Shown piece by piece: positions 26,019 through 33,257 of a stretch of DNA of 64,000 nucleotides. Below the pieces are notes generated by a model. The model was not told the origin of the DNA and searched no databases. It worked only from the letters and a program-made list of their open reading frames with translations. How positions within the stretch are numbered: the stretch's first letter is position 1; each line of letters starts with the position of its first letter. The translations under genes and the position numbers were made by a program. Location of the stretch: positions 310,001 to 374,000 of the forward strand of contig NZ_JAGSYE010000002.1 in NCBI RefSeq assembly GCF_025685565.1, in the 5' to 3' direction. Origin of the DNA: Granulicella aggregans (GTDB lineage Bacteria > Acidobacteriota > Terriglobia > Terriglobales > Acidobacteriaceae).

Positions 26019-28067
26019 CTAAGCCGCTTCCGCTTCCCGCTCCATCAACTTCTTGTAAGTCGTCAAAGCCAGCAGCGGGAAGTAATCCCTATACAAGTGG
26101 TAGGCAAGATAAAACACCCGTGGGAACCCAGTCCCTGTATAAACCGCCTCGCCGTTTCGTCCCGCGGCCGACTCATCCCACGATCCATTCTCCGCCTGCT
26201 TCGACACCAGCCAGCGAATGCCCTTGGCCACCGAGTCACTCCGCGTATCACCCGCCGCCAAAAGCCCAAGCACCGCCCAAGCGGTTTGCGATGGTGTACT
26301 CGGCCCAATAGCCTTCTGCAGCGCATCGTCATAGCTGCCACAGGTCTCGCCCCAGCCGCCGTCGGCGTTTTGCATCATCCGGATCCACTCCGCCGCCTGC
26401 TGAATCGCCGGCTCGTGGTTCCAGTAGCCCATCGCCTCCAGGCCGCGCAGCACCAGGAACGTTCCATAAAGATAGTTCACGCCCCAGCGGCCGAACCAGC
26501 TTCCGTCGGACTCCTGCTCTTTGAGGATGAACTGGATCGCAGCCTCCACGCGCTTGTCCCGCCGTGTATAGCCGTAGCTGGCCAGCATCTCGAGAATTCG
26601 CCCGGTAATGTCTACCGACGGCGGATCGATCATCGCGTTATGGTCGGCAAATGGAATGTACTCGAAGATCTTCTTGGTATTGTCCTTATCGAAGCCGGCC
26701 CATCCGCCGTTCTTGCACTGCATGGCGAAGATCCAGTCGATCGCACGCATGCAAGCCCCGTGTTGGGCCTTCGCATGGGGATGTTCGACACACTTCAGCG
26801 CCATAACAACCTGTGCGGAATCATCGACATCCGGGTAAAACTCATTGTTAAACTCGAAGTACCAGCCACCCGGTTCGACATTGCGTACATTGTTCGCCCA
26901 GTCGCCCTTGTGCCGAACTTCCTTGTCCAGTAGCCAGCCTGCTGCCTTCACCATGCGCGGATCGTGCTTGTCGACGCCCGCCTCGCCCAGCGCAAAGACT
27001 GCCTGGCCAGTGTCCCATACCGGCGAGACGCAAGGCTGCATCCGGAAGGTCGGGGTGGGATAGTTCGGTTCGCCCTCGGGAAAATCCAGGCCCAAACGTT
27101 CAAATTCATCCATGGCCCGGATGAACTGCGGGTCGTCGTTGGAGTAGCCAAGGCAGCGCAGCGCAATGATCGCATTCATCATCGAGGGATAGATCGCGCC
27201 CAGTCCATCCGACATCTCGAACCGCTCAAGCATCCACCGCTCGGCCTTCTTGATAGCCATCTTCCGCAGCGGTCGGATATGCACCCGTTCGGCCCAGTGT
27301 GCGATCCGGTCGAAGGCCAGAAACAGGTTCCGCCAGCCGACCGGTTTCTTCTTGTCCCAACGCAGATGCAGGTTCGCGTTCTCGCGCCCTCCGACAAACA
27401 ACTCGTCGATCCCCTGCTCCGGCGCGATCTTCTTGAATGGCTTCTTGGCATACGCAATCGAGAGCGGCACCACGATCGCCCGCGACCATGACGAGATTTC
27501 GTAGATGTTGAAGTAGCACCAGTTCGGGAACAGAATCAGCTCGGGCGGAACCGCAGGCACAGCGTCGTACTCGTACTGCCCCATGAAGCACAGGTAAATC
27601 TTGGTGAAGGTATTCACCTCCACCACCCCGCCGTTTGCCAGAATCCACTTCCGCGCCTTTACCAGCACCGGGTGGTCCTTCGACCATCCCATTAGCTTCA
27701 GCGCAAAATAAGCCTTCACGCCCAGCGAGATATTGGAAGGCCCGTTCGGATAGATACTCCATCCGCCGTCCTCATTCTGGTGTCGCAGAATCTCGTTCAC
27801 GGCGCGCTGCATCCGGCCTTCATCGCCCGTATCCAGCAGCTTGTGCATGAAGATGTAGTCCGACTCCAGCATCGAGTCGGCCTCAAGTTCACCGCACCAG
27901 TATCCATCCGGATGCTGCAATCCCAGCAGCCAGTCCTTTGCGCGCTCAATTCCGGCAACAACGTGCTCCAGACCAAGGTCCATCCGACCGAAGCGCGGCT
28001 GCGTCCGTCCATGGGCGGTCTTTGCCGGTTGCGGGACCGCCTGCGGGTTACTTATAGATTGACTCAT
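26019..28067 (-). CDS. shc: Squalene-hopene cyclase
   Basis: 682-residue membrane-associated cyclase that turns squalene into hopene/hopanol. The protonating motif is D413-V-D-D416. Many QW repeats (Q-x-x-D-G-x-W and related forms such as Q-H-P-D-G-Y-W, Q-N-E-D-G-G-W, Q-E-S-D-G-S-W and Q-N-A-D-G-G-W) are spread across both alpha-barrel domains. Length is slightly above the 630-660 usual for bacterial enzymes because of an N-terminal tail of about 40 polar residues. It stands upstream of hpnH and downstream of ispH in the same direction, linking isoprenoid supply, cyclisation and side-chain extension. Confidence 0.96.
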   Translation of the reverse strand: MSQSISNPQAVPQPAKTAHGRTQPRFGRMDLGLEHVVAGIERAKDWLLGLQHPDGYWCGELEADSMLESDYIFMHKLLDTGDEGRMQRAVNEILRHQNEDGGWSIYPNGPSNISLGVKAYFALKLMGWSKDHPVLVKARKWILANGGVVEVNTFTKIYLCFMGQYEYDAVPAVPPELILFPNWCYFNIYEISSWSRAIVVPLSIAYAKKPFKKIAPEQGIDELFVGGRENANLHLRWDKKKPVGWRNLFLAFDRIAHWAERVHIRPLRKMAIKKAERWMLERFEMSDGLGAIYPSMMNAIIALRCLGYSNDDPQFIRAMDEFERLGLDFPEGEPNYPTPTFRMQPCVSPVWDTGQAVFALGEAGVDKHDPRMVKAAGWLLDKEVRHKGDWANNVRNVEPGGWYFEFNNEFYPDVDDSAQVVMALKCVEHPHAKAQHGACMRAIDWIFAMQCKNGGWAGFDKDNTKKIFEYIPFADHNAMIDPPSVDITGRILEMLASYGYTRRDKRVEAAIQFILKEQESDGSWFGRWGVNYLYGTFLVLRGLEAMGYWNHEPAIQQAAEWIRMMQNADGGWGETCGSYDDALQKAIGPSTPSQTAWAVLGLLAAGDTRSDSVAKGIRWLVSKQAENGSWDESAAGRNGEAVYTGTGFPRVFYLAYHLYRDYFPLLALTTYKKLMEREAEAA

Positions 28068-28141
28068 TCGTATGTTTGACTCGACGAGGACAGAAGTTGA
28101 TTCAGCGGACTACGGGTCCCATTGAAAGATAAATTCGGAAG

Positions 28142-29143
28142 CTAAACCGCCGCGACATTCATCGGCGGTGCCGAAGCAATCGCCTGCACGATCTCCGGAG
28201 GCAGACCAAACCGCACATTCTCCGGCATCACCTCAACTTCATCCACGGACCCAAAACCCTTCGCCTGCAGATACTCCACCACTTCACTCACCAGAACTTC
28301 AGGAGCCGAAGCTCCAGCCGTCACCGCAACCGTCTTCACTCCGTCCAGCCACGCCGGATCAATCGCATCCGCGCTGTCGATCAAATAGGAGTTCGTATCC
28401 AGGTTCTTCGAAACCTCAACTAACCGGTTCGAGTTCGAACTATTCGCTGACCCTACAACCAGCACAAGGTCAGCTCCATGTGCAACATTCTTCACCGCCG
28501 TCTGCCGATTCTCCGTCGCATAGCAGATGTCCTGCGACTTCGGCCCAGCGATGTTCGGGAACTTCTTCTTCAGCGCATCGATCATGATGCCAGCCTCTGA
28601 GAGCGACAGCGTTGTCTGCGTCAGGTAAGCCACCTTGTCCGGATCGGGCACCACCAGCGCCTCAACCTCTTCGACGGTGGAAACTACCTGGGTCACATCC
28701 GGAGCCTCGCCCTGCGTGCCTTCTACCTCTTCGTGATCGCGATGCCCAACCAGCACCAGCGAATACCCCTGCTTAGCGAACTTGATCGCCTCCACGTGGA
28801 CCTTCGTCACCAACGGGCAGGTCGCGTCGATCACCTTCAACCCGCGTCCCTTGGCCGCCTCGCGAACCGCCGGAGAGACGCCATGCGCGGAGTAGATCAC
28901 GCGCGCGCCCTCAGGCACCTCGTCCAACTCATTGACGAAGATCGCTCCCTTCTTCGCTAGGTCGTTCACCACGTAGCTGTTGTGCACGATCTCCTTGCGC
29001 ACGTAGATCGGCGCGCCGAAGGTATCGAGAGCAATCTGGACGATATCGATCGCGCGTACAACGCCTGCACAAAATCCGCGAGGCTTGAGCAAAAGAACGC
29101 GCTTGGTGGAACTCTCTGTCGTGTCGATGGTTGAGGTATTCAC
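28142..29143 (-). CDS. ispH: 4-hydroxy-3-methylbut-2-enyl diphosphate reductase
   Basis: 333-residue iron-sulfur enzyme, last step of the MEP isoprenoid pathway, making IPP and DMAPP from HMBPP. The three cluster cysteines are in G-F-C25-A-G-V-V-R-A, D-A-T-C-P-L-V-T and D-I-C-Y-A-T-E-N-R-Q. Conserved substrate residues are in H-N-S-Y-V-V, S-A-H-G-V-S-P, Q-T-T-L-S and S-S-N-S-N-R-L. It starts the minus-strand run leading to the cyclase and hpnH, so precursor and hopanoid synthesis are probably co-expressed; the gap to the cyclase is 74 bases. Confidence 0.96.
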   Translation of the reverse strand: MNTSTIDTTESSTKRVLLLKPRGFCAGVVRAIDIVQIALDTFGAPIYVRKEIVHNSYVVNDLAKKGAIFVNELDEVPEGARVIYSAHGVSPAVREAAKGRGLKVIDATCPLVTKVHVEAIKFAKQGYSLVLVGHRDHEEVEGTQGEAPDVTQVVSTVEEVEALVVPDPDKVAYLTQTTLSLSEAGIMIDALKKKFPNIAGPKSQDICYATENRQTAVKNVAHGADLVLVVGSANSSNSNRLVEVSKNLDTNSYLIDSADAIDPAWLDGVKTVAVTAGASAPEVLVSEVVEYLQAKGFGSVDEVEVMPENVRFGLPPEIVQAIASAPPMNVAAV

Positions 29144-29253
29144 AAAGATAAGTATACGCTGTCAGGCTGCCTAAGACTACGATTTGTGAACCACTTCTGG
29201 TGCAACCTGACCCGCCATTGAGCTTCTCCCTATAGGTTCTTCTATCGAGAAGA

Positions 29254-29298
29254 CGTCATCTCGACCGAAGCGCAGCGGAGTGGAGAGACCCCGCATTT
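29254..29298. repeat. Interspersed repeat, GTCATCTCGACC family, copy 4
   Basis: Variant copy with CGAAGCGCAGCGGAG in the centre and one C fewer in the C-run (GAGAGACCCCGCATTT). It lies in the 336-base gap between ispH and the MetX-like gene, which holds this element and two palindromes (29331, 29433) but no gene. Confidence 0.75.
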
Positions 29299-29330
29299 CC
29301 TTTCCGCTCTAACCGACATAGCAAGTGTGC

Positions 29331-29363
29331 CCCATTCATCGCAGTCTCATCGCGAGGAGTGGG
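29331..29363. repeat. Palindrome CCCATTCATCGC with GTCTCATC loop
   Basis: Left arm CCCATTCATCGC (29331-29342), loop AGTCTCATC, right arm GCGAGGAGTGGG (29352-29363), with mismatches in the right arm. The loop is identical to that of the palindrome at 12449, whose stem sequence is different. Confidence 0.65.
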
Positions 29364-29432
29364 TCGCGCCATAGTCGGGTGCAACGCCACCACGCCTCAC
29401 GGCCATCTTCCCCCTACTCCAACGCCCTGTGC

Positions 29433-29465
29433 CCCATTCATCGCGGCGTCACCGCGATGAATGGG
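29433..29465. repeat. Perfect 14-bp palindrome CCCATTCATCGCGG
   Basis: CCCATTCATCGCGG (29433-29446) and its exact complement (29452-29465) flank the loop CGTCA. It lies 15 bases beyond the stop of the minus-strand MetX-like gene, so it could also act as a transcript-end hairpin, though no T-tract follows. Confidence 0.75.
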
Positions 29466-29479
29466 ACTGGCCACGGAAC

Positions 29480-30523
29480 CTACCGCAACGCCTCCGTGAT
29501 CGCCGGCCTCACCTTATCCGCCTCACACCCAGGCGCAAGATGCCCACAATCCCCCTCCAGCACAAGCAGCTTCGCATGGATCAGCGGAGCAAAAGCGATC
29601 GCCGGAATTGGATTCACCATGTGGTCCTGCCGCGCATTCACGAGCAGCACTCGCGCCTTGATCCGAGCTGCTGCAGCCTCAAGTGAACTCCCCTTCCCAA
29701 TGTCCTGAGACAGCATCGCGTGGATCTGCCAGCGCCAGTCGTTCGCGTCGAAGGCCCCGTTCGTCGTCCCCTCGGTCGCCGCGAAGAAGCTCTCAAACTC
29801 CGTCAGAGGAGTATGTTGCACACGAAACTCCGGCGTCGTCAGGTTCATGTTGTGGATCAACTGAACCACCGGCATCTTCGGATTGCCGTCATACCGTCCG
29901 CCCGCATAAGCAGGGTCGGCCAGCATCGCCGCCTCCTCGCTCCGCCACAGCATCTTGTCGTAACTCGTAAGCCGCGGCGACCCCACGATAGGAATCGCCA
30001 CATCCATGAACTCCGGATAGCTGACTATCCATTGGAAGGTCTGCATCCCGCCCATCGACCCGCCCATCACAGCGTGAACATGCTTCAATCCAAGCGCCTC
30101 AGTCACCAAGCGGTGCTCGGATTCCACCATGTCCCGGATCGTGAACTCGGGAAAATCGATCCCATGCTGACTAGCGCTGTTCGACGGAGAACACGAAACG
30201 CCATCGCCAAGCGCGTCCACCAGGATGAAAAAATACGACTCCGTGTCGATATACCCCTGCGGCCCGAAGACCCGCATCACGTCCGCGCTGGTTCCCGTAA
30301 ACCACGTCGGAAACACAATCGCATTCGACTTCGCTGCGTTCGGCGTCCCAAGCGTCCGGTATCCGAGCTTGCAGCCATGAATCACCGCGCCACTCTCAAG
30401 CTTCAACTCGCCAAGATCAGCAAACTGCTGCGGCGAACCAGCTCCCACCTGCCCACGCGCCAACCTCCCACCCAACACAGAAGCCAGAACCGCCACAAAG
30501 CCGACTGCTCGAAAGATATTCAT
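29480..30523 (-). CDS. Secreted MetX-like alpha/beta hydrolase
   Basis: 347-residue protein of the homoserine O-acetyltransferase fold (MetX family), with G-G-S-M-G-G-M-Q at the nucleophile elbow, an acid in N-A-R-Q-D-H-M and a histidine in G-D-C-G-H-L-A-P-G. Unlike MetX it begins with a signal peptide (residues 1-24, ending A-R-G-Q), so it is predicted to be exported. A periplasmic enzyme would lack acetyl-CoA, so hydrolysis is more likely than acyl transfer. The MetX R-x-x-x-x-G region is not clearly conserved. The start is supported by the signal-peptide pattern. The 132-base gap upstream to the metallothionein-like gene shows no other gene. Confidence 0.8.
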   Translation of the reverse strand: MNIFRAVGFVAVLASVLGGRLARGQVGAGSPQQFADLGELKLESGAVIHGCKLGYRTLGTPNAAKSNAIVFPTWFTGTSADVMRVFGPQGYIDTESYFFILVDALGDGVSCSPSNSASQHGIDFPEFTIRDMVESEHRLVTEALGLKHVHAVMGGSMGGMQTFQWIVSYPEFMDVAIPIVGSPRLTSYDKMLWRSEEAAMLADPAYAGGRYDGNPKMPVVQLIHNMNLTTPEFRVQHTPLTEFESFFAATEGTTNGAFDANDWRWQIHAMLSQDIGKGSSLEAAAARIKARVLLVNARQDHMVNPIPAIAFAPLIHAKLLVLEGDCGHLAPGCEADKVRPAITEALR

Positions 30524-30655
30524 CGTTCAGCGATTCTATGGCTCAACCTGGAGGTCCGCCAACAAATCCCAGAAAACTCTCAAACAAGGTAAGGGCTGAA
30601 AGCGCGATCCCATCCGCGCCTCAACCCTCACTCGTAGATCATCTATCGAAACGTC

Positions 30656-30808
30656 CTAAAGCTTGTCCGCCTCGCACGCGGGATGTCCGCAATCGCAAGT
30701 CAACGTCTGCGTCCCTTTCGAATCCTCACAGAAGGTCGAACAATACTTTTCCTTCTCGCCGACAACACACTGACACATCTCGTGCGCACACTTCTTCACA
30801 TCCGCCAT
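30656..30808 (-). CDS. Metallothionein-like small Cys-rich protein (50 aa)
   Basis: 50-residue protein with eight cysteines (C7, C12, C14, C23, C27, C38, C40, C45) plus H9 and H42. The pattern C-A-H-E-M-C-Q-C, then K-Y-C-S-T-F-C, then C-D-C-G-H-P-A-C follows the layout of bacterial metallothioneins such as SmtA/BmtA, which hold zinc and similar metals in a thiolate cluster. GAGGAG lies just before ATG 30808. The gene is shorter than most gene-finding cutoffs. It lies between recN and the MetX-like gene on the same strand. I saw no adjacent ArsR/SmtB repressor gene. Confidence 0.8.
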   Translation of the reverse strand: MADVKKCAHEMCQCVVGEKEKYCSTFCEDSKGTQTLTCDCGHPACEADKL

Positions 30809-30884
30809 CGCAGTTCTCCTCGGAAAATAAAATCACTCCGTTCACTGCGATGCCCGATTACCCAATCGAGATGCCGATGCCTTC

Positions 30885-30915
30885 ACGTACAACGAAGAAC
30901 ATACAACGTACAACG
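30885..30915. repeat. TACAACGTA-type repeat, copy 2
   Basis: 31 bases, ACGTACAACGAAG...TACAACGTACAACG, match the copy at 25985 at 26 positions. It ends one base before the recN stop codon, mirroring the position of copy 1 beside the cyclase stop. Confidence 0.55.
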
Positions 30916-30916
30916 C

Positions 30917-32590
30917 CTACCGGCTGATCTCCAGCAACTGCTCTGCATGACGCATACTCGTATCCGTCAGCTTCTCCCCGCTCAGCATCCGGGCAATCTC
31001 CTCGACCCTCTCGCCCGTCTCCATCAGCCGAACCTCGGTCTGCGTCCGCCCCGCCTTCACAGTCTTCTCGATCAAAAAGTGCTGGTCCCCGAACGCCGCA
31101 ATCTGCGGCAGGTGCGTGATACAGATCACCTGCTGCCCCCGCGAGAGCGCCTTCAACTTCTTCCCAACAGCCTCCGCAGCCCGCCCACCAATCCCAATAT
31201 CGATCTCGTCAAACACCAGCGTCCGCGGCAGCACTGCCTTGACCACCTTCGCGCTCGCGTCCTCAACGGCGACCTTCAGCGCCAGCATCACTCGCGACAT
31301 CTCACCGCCCGACGCAATCTCCGCCAGCGGCTTCATCGGCTCGCCCGCATTCGTCGCAATCAGGCAATCGACCGCATCCCACCCATGTGCCGTCCACTCC
31401 CCTTCGCCCTTCACCTCAATGTGAAACCGAGCATTCATCGCTAGATCATTAATCTGCAAAACCGCAGACTTCTCTAACTTCCGAGCCGCCGAAGCCCTAG
31501 CCGCACTTAGAGAAGAAGCCGCAGCCCGAAACCGCTCCGCATCCACCGCCTGCTTCGCCGTCAGCTCCGCCATCAGCACATCGCGATTCTCCACCTCCGC
31601 CAGCTTCGCCGCGGCGTCCGCGCCGAACGCGATCACCTCCGCCAGCGTCGGGCCATATTTCCTCTTCAATCGATCCAGCGCCGCCAGCCGATCCTCAATC
31701 TCCTCCAGCCGCTCCGGCGCAGCGTTGATCGACTCCGCAAAGTCCCTTACCTCCGCGCTCAAATCCTCGACCGTAGCCTTCGCCGCCGCAAGCTGCGTCA
31801 CCGCCTCGGCAAACCGCGAGTCATACCGCGCCAGCTCCTCAAAGTGCTTCAGCGCCGCTCCCAGCGTCGACTCCGCCGCTCCCTCCGACTCATACAACAG
31901 ATCGTGCGCGCTCATCGCCGCCGTATACAGCTTTTCGGAGTTCGCCAGCACCCGCTTCTCCGTCTCGAGCTGAGCGTCCTCGTCGTCCGCGACCAGCCCC
32001 GCGGACTGAATCTCTCCACTCTGAAAACGCCAAAGGTCTGCCATCCGCAGCCGGTCCTGCTCGGCTGACTGCAACACCTGCAATCTCTCCGTAGTCCCTC
32101 TCCACTCCGCATAAGCCGCCGCAACCGCGTCGCTCGAGATCGCCCCAAACCGATCCAGCAACAACCTCTGCTGCTCCGTATCGAACGACCCCAGCGTCTC
32201 GCCCTGCGAGTGAATCAATGCCAGCTCCGGCGACAACTGCCGCAGCACTCCCACCGTCGTCGCCTGATTATTCGCAAAGACGCGTCCTTTTCCGTTCGCT
32301 GCAATCTCCCGACGCAGAAGAACATCATCCGTCTCGCACTCGATCCCATTGGTCTCAAGCACCGCCCGAGCCCCCGGCGTCATCTCGAAGACGCAGCTCA
32401 CCACCGCCTTCTCCGCGCCATGCCGGACAACATCGCTGGAAGCTTTTCCACCGAGCAAAAGCGCCAGTGCGTCGATCAGAATCGACTTCCCCGCTCCCGT
32501 CTCGCCCGTCAGCAGGTTCAGCCCATGGCCAAACGTCGCCGCTGCCCGGTCGATGACTGCATAGTTCTCCGCCCGCAACTCCAGCAGCAT
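30917..32590 (-). CDS. recN: DNA repair protein RecN
   Basis: 557-residue SMC-like ATPase acting in double-strand break repair. The N-terminal Walker A is G-E-T-G-A-G-K-S (residues 29-36). A coiled-coil middle follows (about 150-400). The C-terminal signature L-A-E-I-A-S-G-G-E-M-S-R and Walker B T-L-V-F-D-E-I-D complete the ATPase head, with the I-T-H-L-P-Q-I-A switch region. Length and order match RecN. ATG 32590 has GTGAGGA upstream and the family's typical M-L-x-x-L-x-x-x-N start; the frame continues 22 codons upstream without support. Confidence 0.95.
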   Translation of the reverse strand: MLLELRAENYAVIDRAAATFGHGLNLLTGETGAGKSILIDALALLLGGKASSDVVRHGAEKAVVSCVFEMTPGARAVLETNGIECETDDVLLRREIAANGKGRVFANNQATTVGVLRQLSPELALIHSQGETLGSFDTEQQRLLLDRFGAISSDAVAAAYAEWRGTTERLQVLQSAEQDRLRMADLWRFQSGEIQSAGLVADDEDAQLETEKRVLANSEKLYTAAMSAHDLLYESEGAAESTLGAALKHFEELARYDSRFAEAVTQLAAAKATVEDLSAEVRDFAESINAAPERLEEIEDRLAALDRLKRKYGPTLAEVIAFGADAAAKLAEVENRDVLMAELTAKQAVDAERFRAAASSLSAARASAARKLEKSAVLQINDLAMNARFHIEVKGEGEWTAHGWDAVDCLIATNAGEPMKPLAEIASGGEMSRVMLALKVAVEDASAKVVKAVLPRTLVFDEIDIGIGGRAAEAVGKKLKALSRGQQVICITHLPQIAAFGDQHFLIEKTVKAGRTQTEVRLMETGERVEEIARMLSGEKLTDTSMRHAEQLLEISR

Positions 32591-32793
32591 TAGGTCCTCA
32601 CCATCCACATACCGCGAGAATAACAAAGCCTGTCGAATCCTTTCGCAACACCACACCTATCTCCTCCGCATCCCACAGAAGTACCCATCCCGCCGGTCGA
32701 TTCCCTTCCAGTCCGCGATGACCCCTCCCGATAAACCGGTTAGCCGCGAGCCGCGCTCAATCGGTCCATTTCGCCCAGAAGAGGTCACCACCC

Positions 32794-33237
32794 ATGCCCC
32801 AGAAGAAGATCCTTATCGTCGATGACGACCCCGAGATGCGCCTCGCCATGCACGTCCGCCTCAAGGCGAACCATTACGACGTCGGCTTCGCGGTCGATGG
32901 CGTCTCCGGCATCGCCGAGGCCCGCCGCCAGCAGCCCGACGTCATCCTTCTCGACCTCGGCCTCCCCGCCGGGGACGGGTTCACCGTCCTCGAACGCCTC
33001 CAGACCAACGACTCCATGGCCGCGATCCCCGTCATCGTCGTCTCCGGCCGCGACCGCGCCGCAAACCGCGACCGCTCCCTCAAAGCCGGGGCCAAGCTCT
33101 TCCTCCAAAAGCCCGTCCGCAACAGCGATCTCCTCCTCGCCATCGAACAGGTCCTCGGTACCAAACACACGTCGTCCCCCGACTCCGCTCCAACCGTCTA
33201 CGACCTCGGCGAACAGACTCCCGCACGGGCCTTCTGA
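32794..33237 (+). CDS. Single-domain response regulator
   Basis: 147-residue protein consisting of one receiver domain (residues 4-122) and a short tail. The acidic pocket is D10-D11-D12, the phospho-acceptor is Asp54 in I-L-L-D-L-G-L-P, and Lys in L-Q-K-P-V closes the site. It has no output domain, as in CheY or Spo0F proteins. A purine-rich AGAAGAGGT precedes ATG 32794. A large PAS histidine kinase follows after 20 bases on the same strand and is its probable partner. Confidence 0.88.
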   Translation: MPQKKILIVDDDPEMRLAMHVRLKANHYDVGFAVDGVSGIAEARRQQPDVILLDLGLPAGDGFTVLERLQTNDSMAAIPVIVVSGRDRAANRDRSLKAGAKLFLQKPVRNSDLLLAIEQVLGTKHTSSPDSAPTVYDLGEQTPARAF

Positions 33238-33257
33238 ACTCTCTTTCTGAACCGTCT

